A DNA stretch of 64,000 bases from Planomicrobium sp. CPCC 101110. GTDB taxonomy: Bacteria > Bacillota > Bacilli > Bacillales_A > Planococcaceae. Shown here piece by piece: positions 17,837 through 27,649 of this stretch. Positions within the stretch are counted from its first letter, which is position 1; every line of letters starts with the position of its first letter. The stretch lies in the NCBI RefSeq assembly GCF_007859395.1, contig NZ_VOHD01000006.1:732307-796306 (forward strand). The letters run 5' to 3'. A program made the position numbers and the translations under genes. A model generated the notes under the pieces. That model did no database searches and had not been told where the DNA came from. It worked only from the letters and a program-made list of their open reading frames with translations.

Positions 17837-20458
17837 TTAATGAAAAACTTCTTCCATATCATCGGCGGTGATCAAAACAGATCGTGCTTTGCTGCCATTC
17901 TGTTCCGAGATAAAGCCCTGGTCTTCGAGCAGGTCCATCAATCTTGCCGCCCGGTTATAGCCGATATGGAATTTCCGCTGCAAAAGCGAAGTTGATGCAG
18001 TTCCTTGCGCTAAGATAAACCGGCAGGCCTCCTCGAACAAATCATCTTGTTCTCCTGGAGAATGGTTGCGTTTCATCAATTCTTCCTCTTTGAAAAAGTA
18101 TTCAGGTTTTCCTTGCGCACGTACATGCTCAATAACAGCTTCTATTTCTTCGTCTGTCACAAAAGTTCCTTGAAGACGCACCGGAGCCGACATGCCGTTT
18201 CCAAGATAAAGCATATCTCCCCTGCCAAGAAGCCGTTCAGCGCCTTGGGAATCCAAGATAGTGCGGCTATCAACTTGTGACGATACCGAAAATGCGATGC
18301 GAGTCGGAATGTTCGATTTGATCAGCCCGGTAATCACATCAACTGATGGCCGCTGCGTCGCAATGACCAAATGGATACCGCAAGCGCGCGCTTTTTGCGC
18401 AATGCGGCAAATGGCATCTTCGACATCAGAGGGAGACATCATCATCAAATCGGCCAATTCATCAATAATGATTAAAATGTAAGGCAGATGCTGCGCATGA
18501 TCCCCTTTGTCTTTCGCCATTTTGTTGTAGCGGCTGATGTCCCGCACCCCGACATGCGCGAACAATTGATAGCGCCTCTCCATCTCTTCAACTGCCCATT
18601 TCAGTGAAGCAGTCGCCGCCTTTACATCCGTGATGACTGGGCTGACCAGATGCGGAATATGGTTGTACGGAGCCAATTCCACCATTTTCGGGTCGATCAG
18701 CAATAATTTCAGATCTTTCGGGGAGGATTTATACAACAAGCTCACCAAAAGCGAATTGATGCAGACACTTTTCCCCGAACCGGTAGCTCCGGCTATCAAT
18801 CCGTGCGGCATTTTCCGCAAGTCCAGCGTTACCGGCTTTCCGGTCAGATCCAGCCCAAGCGCGGCCTCCATAGGAGAATCGGAGTCCCTGAAGACAGGAC
18901 TGTCAATGATTTCAGAAATCCTTACAGCCCTGGATGTCCGATTCGGAATTTCAATGCCGATGGAGCTTTTGCCGGGAATCGGTGCCTGTATGCGTATGTC
19001 TTTCGCTGCGAGCGCCAGTTTCAAATCGTCCGCCAAGTTGCGGATTTTGCTGACTTTCACACCCTGGGCTACTGTCAGTTCGAATTGCGTGACTGCCGGC
19101 CCTTGGACAATGCTCAGGATTGACGCTTGGATTTGGAAGTGGGAAAGCGCTTCTACCAGCCGTTCACCCTGTTCTTCCATCCAGTTGTCGTCTTTTCGGT
19201 CATCTTCCGGAGCCAGCAAAAAGCCATTTTCCGGATGCAAATAAGCCGCTGGTTTTTCCTCGACTTTTTCTAAAGAAGGCTCAGATTCACTTGGAAGGAT
19301 TCCTTCAGCCGGTCCGGGTTCTGCGGATGCAACTTCGGCTGTTATTGCAGGTTCAACCGTTTTTGTTTCTTCGATCTCCTGTTTTGCCGGCTTGGCAGCG
19401 GCCGCTGGCGCAGTCTTTTTAAGACGCTCTTTGTCCGATTTCAGCATCAACACATTGAAAGGCACAGTTCTTTCCCTTTTCTTTTCAGGGGCCGTTTCCG
19501 TTTTTTCAATTTCTGTATTCTCTTTTTGAATTTCTTTATGTACCGATTGTTCAGCTTCTTTTGCTTGTTCAATTTCTTCTCGATCAGGTTCCGGCTTGTT
19601 TTCCGGTTCCGCTTGCTCAGCGAACTCCTGCACTAAGACAGGCTCTTCTTCAGCATCCGGCTTTTGCGTTGGACCGGAATTTTCTTCAACAGCAGGATTT
19701 CGCACTGCAGCTGCCTCTTCTTGCACAGCCGGCTCTTGTGCTGCCGGCGGCGCCTCTTGCGCCGTTTCAGGCTGCTCTGCCGCTGGTTTTTCTTGCACTG
19801 CTGATTTCGCCGCTTCAGCCGCTGACCCTTGCATCGAAGGCTCCTGCATTACAGGCTCCCCTTGGCCAACAAGTCCGCGCGCCTTGACAGCTTCCACTGC
19901 CGCAGCCGTTTTTTCTTCCACAGCCGGGGCATCTGCTGATTTTCCGTCCGCTTCTCCATATTTTTGAACCGAATTTCTTAATGCCATAGGCGCTGGCAGT
20001 TTTTTTGGTTCAAAACGGATTTCTTTTCGTTCAAGCAAATTTTCAATTGGCGCTGGGCGCGTTTCATCAAAACCGTAGACGGGCGAAGGAACTCTCGTCG
20101 GTTCAAACGGGCGCGTCTTGTTGATCGGTTTCGCTGCGGTTTTTTGCGGTTTGCGAACGGGCGGTGCAATCCTTTTTTCTGTAGCAGGAACAAAAGGTTT
20201 TTGCGCTGGCGAGACTGCCGGTTTGCGCGCTGGCGGTTCGAATGGCGGTGGAGTCTCCTGTTTTATGGATGCTTCCACTTTTACTAGAGTTGCATCCCGT
20301 TTCAAAAATACCTCTATTTCATCATCCGGGATGAGCGGAAAACGAAAAGGAGTGGGTTCAGCTTGTTGCGGCTCTGATTGCTCCCATTCCATTTGTGTAT
20401 TTTCCTCTTCTATATCACTGGAAAACATGCGCTTCCAAATATTTTTAACCCAACCCAT
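17837..20458 (-). CDS. sftA: SftA, soluble FtsK/SpoIIIE-family DNA translocase
   Basis: An 873-residue FtsK-family ATPase. No membrane helices precede the motor, which distinguishes SftA from SpoIIIE/FtsK. Residues 1-25 are amphipathic and basic (MGWVKNIWKRMF). Residues about 25-420 are a disordered linker of Pro, Glu, Ala, Gln and Lys. The motor follows with Walker A GATGSGKS (Lys563) and Walker B LLIIDELADL-like IIDELADLMM. The last 65 residues are a winged-helix gamma domain (FHIGYNRAARLMDLLEDQGF) that reads orienting DNA sequences. SftA clears chromosome DNA from the closing septum before division finishes. The gene is followed within an operon-like set by nothing on this strand until murC; upstream ytpR is 6 bases away. 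Confidence 0.94.
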   Translation of the reverse strand: MGWVKNIWKRMFSSDIEEENTQMEWEQSEPQQAEPTPFRFPLIPDDEIEVFLKRDATLVKVEASIKQETPPPFEPPARKPAVSPAQKPFVPATEKRIAPPVRKPQKTAAKPINKTRPFEPTRVPSPVYGFDETRPAPIENLLERKEIRFEPKKLPAPMALRNSVQKYGEADGKSADAPAVEEKTAAAVEAVKARGLVGQGEPVMQEPSMQGSAAEAAKSAVQEKPAAEQPETAQEAPPAAQEPAVQEEAAAVRNPAVEENSGPTQKPDAEEEPVLVQEFAEQAEPENKPEPDREEIEQAKEAEQSVHKEIQKENTEIEKTETAPEKKRERTVPFNVLMLKSDKERLKKTAPAAAAKPAKQEIEETKTVEPAITAEVASAEPGPAEGILPSESEPSLEKVEEKPAAYLHPENGFLLAPEDDRKDDNWMEEQGERLVEALSHFQIQASILSIVQGPAVTQFELTVAQGVKVSKIRNLADDLKLALAAKDIRIQAPIPGKSSIGIEIPNRTSRAVRISEIIDSPVFRDSDSPMEAALGLDLTGKPVTLDLRKMPHGLIAGATGSGKSVCINSLLVSLLYKSSPKDLKLLLIDPKMVELAPYNHIPHLVSPVITDVKAATASLKWAVEEMERRYQLFAHVGVRDISRYNKMAKDKGDHAQHLPYILIIIDELADLMMMSPSDVEDAICRIAQKARACGIHLVIATQRPSVDVITGLIKSNIPTRIAFSVSSQVDSRTILDSQGAERLLGRGDMLYLGNGMSAPVRLQGTFVTDEEIEAVIEHVRAQGKPEYFFKEEELMKRNHSPGEQDDLFEEACRFILAQGTASTSLLQRKFHIGYNRAARLMDLLEDQGFISEQNGSKARSVLITADDMEEVFH

Positions 20459-20464
20459 AATGCG

Positions 20465-21073
20465 TCACGCCTTTACTTCAAATGATGAACCGATTTCCGC
20501 ATCTTCAGGCAGCACAAGGATTCCTTTTTCTTGTGGAGCATCCGGCAACGCCAGTTCTTTTGCAGAGCAGATCATGCCGCTTGAAGCAACGCCGCGCAAT
20601 TCTGCATCACGGATTAATGTGCCGGAAGGCATGATTGCGCCGACTTTCGCCACTACCACTTTTTGCCCTTGCTCGACATTCGGGGCTCCGCAGACAATCT
20701 GCAGGGTTTCCGTTCCAACAGCCACCTGGCAAACACTCAATTTGTCAGCATTAGGATGCTTTTCTTTCGTTTCCACATAACCTACGACAAATTTAGGGGA
20801 CAAGTCCACTTCCAATGTATAGCCGATATCGTTTTTTTCTAAAGCATTTTGCAATGCCGTTACAAGTTCTTCTGAAAGGTCAACAGCTTGGGTTTCAGGA
20901 AAATCAATATAAGAGGATGCATGGAACAAGTTGAAGCCGACGATTTGATCCGCCCCATCTTTTATAAGTGTGATATCCCCTGAAATCTCAGGCTTGATTT
21001 CTTCAGGTTTTTCCATTTGCAATTGAACCAGCAATACATCGCCAATTCCATTTTTATTGTAGAAAACATTCAT
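20465..21073 (-). CDS. ytpR: YtpR, tRNA-binding-domain protein
   Basis: A 202-residue protein whose C-terminal part (about residues 90-200) is an EMAP/Trbp111-type OB fold as found at the N-terminus of bacterial PheT. Visible motifs are [22 protein letters not shown], split here as [13 protein letters not shown], and [19 protein letters not shown]. The N-terminal 85 residues are the YtpR-specific DUF4479 part. Such domains bind structured RNA, but the physiological role of YtpR is not established. The ATG overlaps the ytpQ TGA by four bases, and sftA starts 6 bases after its stop, so ytpQ-ytpR-sftA should be one transcript. Confidence 0.93.
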   Translation of the reverse strand: MNVFYNKNGIGDVLLVQLQMEKPEEIKPEISGDITLIKDGADQIVGFNLFHASSYIDFPETQAVDLSEELVTALQNALEKNDIGYTLEVDLSPKFVVGYVETKEKHPNADKLSVCQVAVGTETLQIVCGAPNVEQGQKVVVAKVGAIMPSGTLIRDAELRGVASSGMICSAKELALPDAPQEKGILVLPEDAEIGSSFEVKA

Positions 21074-21885
21074 TTTTTATCGTTCTCCTTGTTCGGTCTA
21101 TTTTTTGCCATGATGAATATCGGCTCTAATTCGTCTTTATCGTAGACAAACGACAAAGACGTGATCGGCACTTTTCCGTTCGTGAAGAAGTGCATGGCCA
21201 TTTGCGCTAATACGTCATATCCGGTTTCATTGCGGATATCGCCGATGATCAATACATCCTGATGAGGTACGGACACCGTCATATCCCCTGCTATTTTCGT
21301 TTTCATCTCTTTTAGGAAAGATTCATTCAAGATGCGTGAAGCATCATACCCGTCGTTTTCATTCAAAAAATAAAAAATATTGCCTGCGACGTGGTCTTCT
21401 TTAAGCTTGGTGGTCAGCTTTTTCACTTGGAACTTTGCGATTTCCTTCAGCTGTTCTTCTGTCAGACTTAATGAATTTAACACATTTTCATCAATTAAGC
21501 GATAGGTAGTGCCGACATCCAAAGCAAAATACACCCTGGTCTCAGCTGTATGTTCCATTGTGATGAATTTATGGCCTTCTTTGGATTCAAGCGGAAAAGA
21601 AGTCGAGCGGATGACTGGATAGATGTGTTCCGGCGATCCAAGCTCTCCTTTGGCTTCTTTTTCCATGGCATTGAACGTTTCGGTAATGGTATAGACAATT
21701 TCCTCAATCGCAGCGTCGCCTTTCGCCTGGTAGCGGTTGATCACTTGCGGAAGCGATAAGGACATGCCTTTTTGCAATGTTTCATGGCGGATATGCACCA
21801 TATCCTTTTCACGGTCAAAGCGCCATTCCAATTGGCGGCTCGGCATCCGTTCTCTCAGTAAATTTACTAGTTCAGTTGATTTCAT
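21070..21885 (-). CDS. ytpQ: YtpQ, DUF1444 family protein
   Basis: A 271-residue protein of the DUF1444 family, recognised by [15 protein letters not shown] near the N-terminus and the FHTNG-like [27 protein letters not shown] segment near the C-terminus (split: [11 protein letters not shown] and [13 protein letters not shown]). No membrane or catalytic motif is evident, and the function is unknown across the family. The genomic association with thioredoxin YtpP and RNA-binding YtpR is conserved in Bacillales. It overlaps ytpR by ATGA. A terminator-like hairpin separates it from ytpP. Confidence 0.9.
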   Translation of the reverse strand: MKSTELVNLLRERMPSRQLEWRFDREKDMVHIRHETLQKGMSLSLPQVINRYQAKGDAAIEEIVYTITETFNAMEKEAKGELGSPEHIYPVIRSTSFPLESKEGHKFITMEHTAETRVYFALDVGTTYRLIDENVLNSLSLTEEQLKEIAKFQVKKLTTKLKEDHVAGNIFYFLNENDGYDASRILNESFLKEMKTKIAGDMTVSVPHQDVLIIGDIRNETGYDVLAQMAMHFFTNGKVPITSLSFVYDKDELEPIFIMAKNRPNKENDKK

Positions 21886-21907
21886 AGACGTTCATCCTTT
21901 CAAAAAT

Positions 21908-21941
21908 AAACGGTTCAGCCCAAAAGGCGAACCGTCTTTTT
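21908..21941 (-). terminator. Hairpin terminator between ytpP and ytpQ
   Basis: GACGGTTCGCC and GGCTGAACCGTT pair with one bulge and lead into TTTATTTTT on the - strand. It may only partly separate ytpP from ytpQ-ytpR-sftA. Confidence 0.65.
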
Positions 21942-21944
21942 TTA

Positions 21945-22262
21945 TTATTTCGGCAGCTTGGCCAGGAATGATTCGATTTCTTCTTGTGTTTTTCGGTCTT
22001 TGCTGACAAATCGCCCTTTTTCTTGCCCATTGTTGAACGCCAGGAAACTTGGAATCCCATATATGTCTTTTTCAATGCATAAATCGATAAACTCATCGCG
22101 GTCTACAGAAATAAACTCATAATCTTTGAAGGAATTTTCCACCTCAGGCATAATCGGGTCGATCACCCGGCAATCTGGGCACCATCCAGCAGTAAACATG
22201 AATACCACCGGTTTTTGCTCAGTCAAATCATGAAACTCATCAACAGATTGTAAACGTCTCAT
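21945..22262 (-). CDS. ytpP: YtpP, thioredoxin-like protein
   Basis: A 105-residue thioredoxin-fold protein with an atypical active site WCPDC (Cys28 and Cys31) instead of WCGPC. It also has the cis-proline region YGIPSFLAF. Classical thioredoxin length and folds are kept and no signal peptide is present, so it is cytosolic. Client proteins are unknown. It starts 14 bases after the lipoprotein gene stop, so the two are likely co-transcribed. Confidence 0.92.
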   Translation of the reverse strand: MRRLQSVDEFHDLTEQKPVVFMFTAGWCPDCRVIDPIMPEVENSFKDYEFISVDRDEFIDLCIEKDIYGIPSFLAFNNGQEKGRFVSKDRKTQEEIESFLAKLPK

Positions 22263-22276
22263 CTTTGTTTCAGCTC

Positions 22277-22792
22277 CTATTCTTCAGTATCGATTGATCG
22301 GACCGTCCTCATCATCCAATCCATATTGCCTGCAATGGCGCTTTCTTCGGAAATGGTCGTCATTTTCACGCCGCCTATGCTTTCCACTATCTCATAACGG
22401 TCTTCAGCAATCAGCCGGACCGTAGTAAAACCAAAACGGCCGTTTTGTTCGAACGTTTCGTCCACCAGCCACTGCTGATCCGGATTCGCTTTTTGAAGGT
22501 CATAAAAAAATTTGCTGTCGGCTGCTTCATTCGGATTTATGAACAATACAAAAGAATCGCTGCCTTTTGTAATGATAACGTTATTTTCATCGGATGGCTT
22601 TTCAATGGTATATCCGCCCGGAAGATATAGCTCCCTGTCAGCTGCCGTTTCGTTGGTATCCATCGATTCTTGTTCGAACGCTTGGCGCGCATGCGCTAAG
22701 CCGTCGGCAATCCGTTCTTCCGGAGACTCCATGCAGCCGGCAAGCATGGCGGACGCTAAAAGAACCAATCCAAAAAATCTTCTACGAGGCAC
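22277..22792 (-). CDS. Predicted lipoprotein, unknown function
   Basis: A 171-residue protein with an N-terminal signal (MPRRRFFGLVLLASAML) and a lipobox LAGC with Cys20, so it should be lipid-anchored to the outer face of the membrane. The mature part starts with a helical acidic region and continues with alternating strands (GYTIEKPSDENNVIITKGSDSF, split as YTIEKPSDENNVIITKG). I do not recognise a named family. Genes in this position in related Bacillales are usually annotated as hypothetical lipoproteins. It sits between the DUF84 gene and ytpP with short gaps, but a link to YtpP, a cytosolic protein, would be speculative. Confidence 0.75.
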   Translation of the reverse strand: MPRRRFFGLVLLASAMLAGCMESPEERIADGLAHARQAFEQESMDTNETAADRELYLPGGYTIEKPSDENNVIITKGSDSFVLFINPNEAADSKFFYDLQKANPDQQWLVDETFEQNGRFGFTTVRLIAEDRYEIVESIGGVKMTTISEESAIAGNMDWMMRTVRSIDTEE

Positions 22793-22825
22793 AATAATTC
22801 CTCCTTAGCTATGCATGTTCCTATT

Positions 22826-23374
22826 TTAAAGGTGTTTGGAAGCACATGCAACTGAAGCGCCGCCGAGCATATACTGGCCCACAAGAAGTCTGACAATGTG
22901 CTGGAACATCTCATCGCGGTTGACAAGCCCGCCCGTCAAAATTCCGACAGCGCCTTTGTGCTTGCGGGTGCCGCTTTCTTGCACATAATCATCCATGACC
23001 GGACCGAGTTCCTTTCCCGCTTTCAAAGAAGCCGCAATGCTTTTCGGCAGCGGAATCTGTGCCCCGGCCGCCGTGAACAGCTCCCCTTCTTTTGAACACA
23101 GGGCTCCCCAATTGCACAAATACATAACCCCTTCAATTTCATATACGCCGCCTTCGAGTCCGATGGCGAAGTCTTCCCCGGTGCCGAGCGCCCGCCGTGC
23201 CCGGTTGATGGCGCCGAGCCGTGTTTCTTCCAAAGAAAAAGGCTGGGCGGATACTCCCGAATCTGTTTCGGCGGGCTGCAAGTCAAATGCTAAGCCCAAT
23301 TCTGTTAAAACAGCGGAAACCGCTTTGATTTTTGCCGGGTTGTTTGATGCGACAACCGCTTTGATTTTTGTCAT
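22826..23374 (-). CDS. DUF84 / YjjX-type non-canonical purine NTPase
   Basis: A 182-residue protein of the YjjX/DUF84 family. It starts with the nucleotide-binding VVASNNPAKIKAV segment and has the acidic GLEGGVYE loop and an ESGTRKHKGAVGILTGG stretch that define the family. Characterised members hydrolyse ITP and XTP, guarding the nucleotide pool from deaminated purines. Length matches the family. A GAAAGGAATG site precedes the ATG. It is on the same strand as the M42 peptidase gene upstream, 64 bases away. Substrate is inferred from family only. Confidence 0.85.
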   Translation of the reverse strand: MTKIKAVVASNNPAKIKAVSAVLTELGLAFDLQPAETDSGVSAQPFSLEETRLGAINRARRALGTGEDFAIGLEGGVYEIEGVMYLCNWGALCSKEGELFTAAGAQIPLPKSIAASLKAGKELGPVMDDYVQESGTRKHKGAVGILTGGLVNRDEMFQHIVRLLVGQYMLGGASVACASKHL

Positions 23375-23438
23375 TTTGCTTCATTCCTTTCAAAAATGGT
23401 TTGGGACAAGGGCAAAAAAAAGAGCCCGAAGGCACTTT

Positions 23439-24512
23439 TCAAACGTTTTGCTTGATGGTTTCGACTGTAGTGCGGTCTGCAGTTTTGACAAGCTGCTTAA
23501 GCAGTTCTTTTGCGGCTGCGTAGTCATCCGTATGGACAATTGAAGCTGCCGTATGGATATAGCGGGAGCAGATTCCTATGACCGAACTCGGCACTCCGCG
23601 GTTTGATGTATGGACGCGGCCTGCATCAGTACCGCCTTGCGATACAAAAAACTGGTGCGGTATTTTATGGGTGGCAGCCGTATCCAGTATAAATTCGCGC
23701 ATGCCCCGGTGTGTGACCATGCTTTTGTCCAAAATGCGGATCAATGTGCCTCCGCCAAGTTGGCCAAATTCATTTTTGTTGCCGGCTGCATCGTTTGCCG
23801 GGCTTGCATCGAGGGCAAAAAACATATCAGGATCAATCATATTAGCTGCGGTCTGGGCACCTCGCAAACCGACTTCCTCCATGACTGTCGCCCCTGAAAA
23901 CAGCTGATTCGGCAGTGTTTCGCCATTCAGCTCTTTCAGCAGTTCCACGGCCAGCCCGCAACCATATCGATTGTCCCAAGCTTTGGCCATAATCTTTTTC
24001 TCGTTTGCCATCGGTGTAAATGGGCTGAAAGGAACAATTTGCTGGCCAGGGCGAATGCCGATCGCGATTGCATCCTCTTTGTCATCAGCCCCGATATCAA
24101 TCAACATGTTTTTGATTTCCATCGGTTTTTTGCGCATTTCTTCACTTAACAAGTGGGGCGGTACTGAACCGATCACGCCAGGTATGGATTTATCGCCTGC
24201 AATGATTTCTACTCGGGTCGCCAGCATTACCTGATTCCACCAGCCGCCGAGGGGCTGAAAGCGTATAAGTCCTTTTTCGGTAATGGAAGATACCATGAAT
24301 CCGACTTCATCCATATGTCCGGCGACCATGATGCGGGGGCCATCTTCTTTGCCGTATTTGACTCCGAAGACGCTTCCCAATTTATCTTGGATGATTTCAT
24401 CTGAGTACTTGCCAAGTTCTTGTTTCATAAATTTTCTTACTGCATGTTCGTTGCCAGGAGTACCCGGAAGTTCCGTTAAGGTTTTGAATAAATTGATTGT
24501 TTCACTGTTCAT
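23439..24512 (-). CDS. ytoP: M42 family metallo-aminopeptidase (YtoP-like)
   Basis: A 357-residue dinuclear-metal aminopeptidase. The metal ligands are visible: His66 and Asp68 in AGHMDEVG, the bridging Asp in WDNRYGCG, the general-base and ligand pair EEVGLRG, Asp in ALDASPAND and a C-terminal His in [10 protein letters not shown]42 enzymes form hollow dodecamers (TET particles) and trim short peptides from the N-terminus; the Bacillus homologue is described as a glutamyl aminopeptidase. A TTAGGAGGAATT site precedes the ATG. It is divergent from ytzB, as I recall for B. subtilis. Confidence 0.92.
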   Translation of the reverse strand: MNSETINLFKTLTELPGTPGNEHAVRKFMKQELGKYSDEIIQDKLGSVFGVKYGKEDGPRIMVAGHMDEVGFMVSSITEKGLIRFQPLGGWWNQVMLATRVEIIAGDKSIPGVIGSVPPHLLSEEMRKKPMEIKNMLIDIGADDKEDAIAIGIRPGQQIVPFSPFTPMANEKKIMAKAWDNRYGCGLAVELLKELNGETLPNQLFSGATVMEEVGLRGAQTAANMIDPDMFFALDASPANDAAGNKNEFGQLGGGTLIRILDKSMVTHRGMREFILDTAATHKIPHQFFVSQGGTDAGRVHTSNRGVPSSVIGICSRYIHTAASIVHTDDYAAAKELLKQLVKTADRTTVETIKQNV

Positions 24513-24681
24513 ACAACTAATTCCTCCTAAATAACTGCCTGCTAACAGTTTAGAGTTTTTTTCGGAGTATTTCCACCTTTATATTTCGGCTGGCGAAAGG
24601 AAAGCTTCGGGACGGCACATTATTTCCTTGCCTGTTTTGATTTATGGTACAATTTAGGCAGCACGTATAGGAGGGATTCAA

Positions 24682-24996
24682 GTGAAAAATCGCGATTTAT
24701 TGATTGGATTTGCAACAGGGGCCGCTGCTGCTTTTTTGGTTAAAGGAGCATACGACCGCAAAGAAAAGCTTTACTCAGCAGATGATGTGCTAAAACACGT
24801 CAAATCTGCCTTTAAAGAAGAAGGGCCGATCGACGGTTCCTGGATTTTCATGAAAACCGAACCGTACAAACAACATGCGATTACAACAGAAGTCTATAAA
24901 GGCGGCATTACCCGCCACCGCGAAGACCAGCTGGAACAGTTCGAGTTCCTGGCCGACGCCCACACTGGCGCCGTGTTGGAAGTCAAAAAAGTATAA
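24682..24996 (+). CDS. ytzB: YtzB, small PepSY-domain membrane protein
   Basis: A 104-residue protein with one N-terminal membrane segment (about residues 6-22, LLIGFATGAAAAFLVKG) and a PepSY-type alpha/beta domain facing outside (SADDVLKHVKSAFKEEG to FLADAHTGAVLEVKKV). PepSY domains are thought to modulate peptidases near the cell surface, and its neighbours include an M42 peptidase, but that connection is inference. The start is GTG, 6 bases after TAGGAGGGA. A TGGTACAAT extended -10 lies at about 24649-24657. Confidence 0.88.
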   Translation: MKNRDLLIGFATGAAAAFLVKGAYDRKEKLYSADDVLKHVKSAFKEEGPIDGSWIFMKTEPYKQHAITTEVYKGGITRHREDQLEQFEFLADAHTGAVLEVKKV

Positions 24997-25027
24997 ATGT
25001 GAAACAGCGGGACAGCAAAATGAGAAA

Positions 25028-25058
25028 CCTGTATGGAAATTATTCCATACGGGTTTTG
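25028..25058 (+). terminator. ytzB terminator
   Basis: CCTGTATGG and CCATACGGG around AAATTATT, followed by TTTTGTGATTTTT. Confidence 0.75.
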
Positions 25059-25123
25059 TGATTTTTCCGGCCTTTATACCTGTCATGTACCGCTCCGTGA
25101 TCACCGAACCAATTCCAGCAAAC

Positions 25124-25154
25124 AAAAAAAGAGCCGGGATTCCCGGCTCTTTTT
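25124..25154. terminator. Bidirectional terminator, ytzB/ytnP
   Basis: AAAAAAAGAGCCGGGA and TCCCGGCTCTTTTT form a perfect inverted repeat with almost no loop. It overlaps the ytnP stop codon. Confidence 0.85.
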
Positions 25155-26007
25155 AAAATTGCAGTTCTTTGTATTTTACCGATTCTGTAATGGCTTTGCC
25201 GTCCTGTCCCCACTTCAACAAACGATAATAGGCATCATGATAAAAACTGAAATAATAGCCCTTTTCCAACGCCTCTTTCACCAATTTCTCTTTGGCGTAG
25301 ATCGAGTCCATCGGATAGTCGTCATATGCCAGCACCCAAAGCGGATTCTGATGGGCATGCGTCGGCATGATATCCCCCATATGCAGGATCGTTTCGCCGC
25401 CGCTCCTTAATTTTATGGCACTATGGCCATTTGAATGGCCGCCTGTATGGACCATCGTGATGGCGTCAAAAAGCGTTTTTTCTTTATCAAACGTCTCAAC
25501 TTGGAATGCAATCGGCTCCCAATTTTCTTTCCAGTAAGTGTTCTTGGAACGGATATTGGGATTTTGCATTTCTTCCCACTCTACTGAGGACACATGGATC
25601 TTCGCATTCGGAAAACTCGGCACGTAAGATTCGCCTTGTTTTTTTGTCAGGCCAGCAGCATGGTCGCCGTGCAAATGCGTCATCAAGACAGTATCAATAT
25701 CTTCTGCAGAAAGCCCAAGTTCCGAAAGCTCTTCATCGATACGGGATTCTGAAGAAACACCCAAGTTGCGTTTTTGGCGGTCTGTCAATTTCCCTGAACC
25801 AAGACCGCTGTCGATGATGATGTTATGGCCTTGATACTGCACTAAAATCGGATGAGTCGGCAATTCGATTTGATTGTTTTCAGTGACTGGATACCGCTTT
25901 GACCAAACAACTTTCGGCACTACTCCAAACATTGTGCCCCCGTCCAGCCAAGTGGTTCCCCCGTCCAGCCACGTTAATGCCATATCGTGAAATTGAAACT
26001 TATCCAT
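25153..26007 (-). CDS. ytnP: YtnP-like metallo-beta-lactamase-fold lactonase
   Basis: A 284-residue MBL-fold hydrolase. The zinc-binding HLHGDHAAG motif is intact, with further ligands in [10 protein letters not shown] and [11 protein letters not shown]. subtilis YtnP is reported to degrade N-acyl-homoserine lactones and a Streptomyces signal. Residues 11-24 read [14 protein letters not shown], encoded by two nearly identical 21-base units at about 25934-25975; the family normally has a WL-GG then DGG pattern here, so length is preserved. An AGGGGGATGG site precedes the ATG. It is the last gene of thpR/lipid kinase/trmB/ytnP, 18 bases after trmB. The substrate is inferred from homology. Confidence 0.87.
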   Translation of the reverse strand: MDKFQFHDMALTWLDGGTTWLDGGTMFGVVPKVVWSKRYPVTENNQIELPTHPILVQYQGHNIIIDSGLGSGKLTDRQKRNLGVSSESRIDEELSELGLSAEDIDTVLMTHLHGDHAAGLTKKQGESYVPSFPNAKIHVSSVEWEEMQNPNIRSKNTYWKENWEPIAFQVETFDKEKTLFDAITMVHTGGHSNGHSAIKLRSGGETILHMGDIMPTHAHQNPLWVLAYDDYPMDSIYAKEKLVKEALEKGYYFSFYHDAYYRLLKWGQDGKAITESVKYKELQF

Positions 26008-26025
26008 ATTCCATCCCCCTGATCA

Positions 26026-26676
26026 TCAATTCCTTTGAAATTGTGCTTCCAGCCGGTAAATCGGCTGGCCTTTTTTCGAAAACTTCTCTTCATATTCAGT
26101 CATGATGTTCCATTCCGGCTCATTCGCATGCAAATCCAACGATACGTCTTTCAATAGCATGCCGTACTCGGAAATGCTTGTAAGCGAATACTCAAACAAG
26201 CCGCGATTGTCTGTCTTGAAATGGATTTCGCCATTTTCAGGAAGAACAGTCTCATACAAGCGCAAAAACGTCTCATGCGTTAAACGGCGCTTCGAATGGC
26301 GCGTCTTTGGCCATGGATCTGAAAAATTCAAATAAAGCCGGTCCACTTCGCCTTTTTCAAAATAAGATTCGATGTTTTTCGCGTTCACCTTCAATAGGCG
26401 CAAGTTCGGAATGCCGCCTTCTTCTTCCAATATGCGTTCCAATGCGCTGACTATGACGCTGTCAAAAAGTTCGATCCCGATATAATTGATCTCAGGATTC
26501 ATCTTTGCCATGCCGACAATAAACCGCCCTTTTCCTGTTCCCGCCTCAATATGCAGCGGGTTGCTGTTGCCAAAAACTTCTTGCCATTTCCCTTTTACTG
26601 TTTCCGGCTCGGGAATAACGATTTCCGGATGGGCTTGGATCAATTCTGCCGCCCATGGTTTAAAACGTGATCTCAT
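26026..26676 (-). CDS. trmB: tRNA (guanine-N7)-methyltransferase
   Basis: A 216-residue SAM-dependent enzyme that makes m7G46 in tRNA. The SAM-binding [10 protein letters not shown] motif and the family motif [17 protein letters not shown] are clear, as is [13 protein letters not shown]. The ATG at 26676 overlaps the TAA of the upstream kinase by one base (TAATG) and gives MRSRFKPWA, the conserved start. Upstream in-frame codons would run into the kinase gene. Translational coupling to the kinase is likely. Confidence 0.96.
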   Translation of the reverse strand: MRSRFKPWAAELIQAHPEIVIPEPETVKGKWQEVFGNSNPLHIEAGTGKGRFIVGMAKMNPEINYIGIELFDSVIVSALERILEEEGGIPNLRLLKVNAKNIESYFEKGEVDRLYLNFSDPWPKTRHSKRRLTHETFLRLYETVLPENGEIHFKTDNRGLFEYSLTSISEYGMLLKDVSLDLHANEPEWNIMTEYEEKFSKKGQPIYRLEAQFQRN

Positions 26677-27605
26677 TAGACTTCCTCTTTCTTTTCTATA
26701 TTCACAGATTGCCAATGCTGTTTGCTTACGGCATATGTTACTGCCCGATTTACAGGTGTCGTTCCAGCACCATCCCCGTCCACATGGCGGAAGACCGCTT
26801 TGCCCGCTGTTAGCTGGAACTGCGGACGGCTCATCTGGGCCACTTCCTTGAAGCGGGTATGGGTTCCGGTAAATACCGTACCAAAAACGAGCAGCAGTTT
26901 CAAACGGGATAAATTATGGACTACCGTCAATTCCAATAGTCCATCATCCGTTTTGGATTGCGGGGAAATTTTCATGCCGCCACCGAAGTAAGGCTGGTTG
27001 CTGACGGTGGCAAACCAGACATTATCAAAAACCAGTTTGCGGTTTCCTTCCTCCACCACCAATTGAAACCTTTCAAAACTCACCAGGGTTTTTATCACAT
27101 AAAGCAAATAAACGATTTTTCCTGCACCAAGTCTATTCAGCCACTTTTTTGCCGATGATCGATTGGCCAGCATGGAAATCTCTCCATCGAAACCCATTCC
27201 TGCAGAGCTGACAAAGGGGCTTGCCCCTCCATCGCAAAGCTCCCCTAAATCTTCTTTTATGGACTTCGGGCATTTTAAAAATCGCAAAATAGCCTCAGCA
27301 TCCTGAAAAGCGGTATAGCCTCTACAGAAATCATTCCCCGATCCCGCTGCTACGGCACCGACGATGAGGTTTTCTGCTCCTGCCGCTCCAGCAACGATTT
27401 CACGCAGCGTACCATCGCCTCCAAAACCGATGAGAAGGATGGGTCCTTTTGAGGTATGCAGCGCTTTCGCCATTTGGATCGCATGCCCTGACGCTTCAGT
27501 AAACTGGGCTTCAAAAGGGAATTTGGCAGTTTGCTCAAAGAGCCGCCATTTCTTCAATGCAATGCCGTTGCCGGCGACTGGGTTGATGATGAATATCACT
27601 TTCAT
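26676..27605 (-). CDS. Diacylglycerol/lipid kinase family protein (YegS/BmrU type)
   Basis: A DAGK-catalytic-domain protein of 309 residues from the ATG at 27605. The nucleotide-binding NPVAGNG motif at residues 8-14 and the catalytic [12 protein letters not shown] motif are intact, followed by the [10 protein letters not shown] segment. It probably phosphorylates a lipid such as diacylglycerol, or a related substrate, at the inner membrane face. It resembles B. subtilis YtlR in position and type. The start is uncertain: an ATG at 27653 overlaps the thpR TGA (ATGA) and would add 16 residues, with an SD that is too close; the ATG at 27605 matches the family N-terminus but has no clear SD. Confidence 0.85.
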   Translation of the reverse strand: MKVIFIINPVAGNGIALKKWRLFEQTAKFPFEAQFTEASGHAIQMAKALHTSKGPILLIGFGGDGTLREIVAGAAGAENLIVGAVAAGSGNDFCRGYTAFQDAEAILRFLKCPKSIKEDLGELCDGGASPFVSSAGMGFDGEISMLANRSSAKKWLNRLGAGKIVYLLYVIKTLVSFERFQLVVEEGNRKLVFDNVWFATVSNQPYFGGGMKISPQSKTDDGLLELTVVHNLSRLKLLLVFGTVFTGTHTRFKEVAQMSRPQFQLTAGKAVFRHVDGDGAGTTPVNRAVTYAVSKQHWQSVNIEKKEEV

Positions 27606-27649
27606 CAGTTGCAGTTCAGCGATCCCATGACATTTGTTCGGATCATTCG

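Noticed and set aside
18630..20780. Several 100-220-codon + strand frames over sftA and ytpR
   Set aside because: They are antisense to conserved ATPase and RNA-binding domains and lack start signals.
23400..23438. Possible terminator between the M42 peptidase and DUF84 genes
   Set aside because: The AGAGCCCGAAGGC stretch does not form a stable stem followed by a T-run on the - strand.
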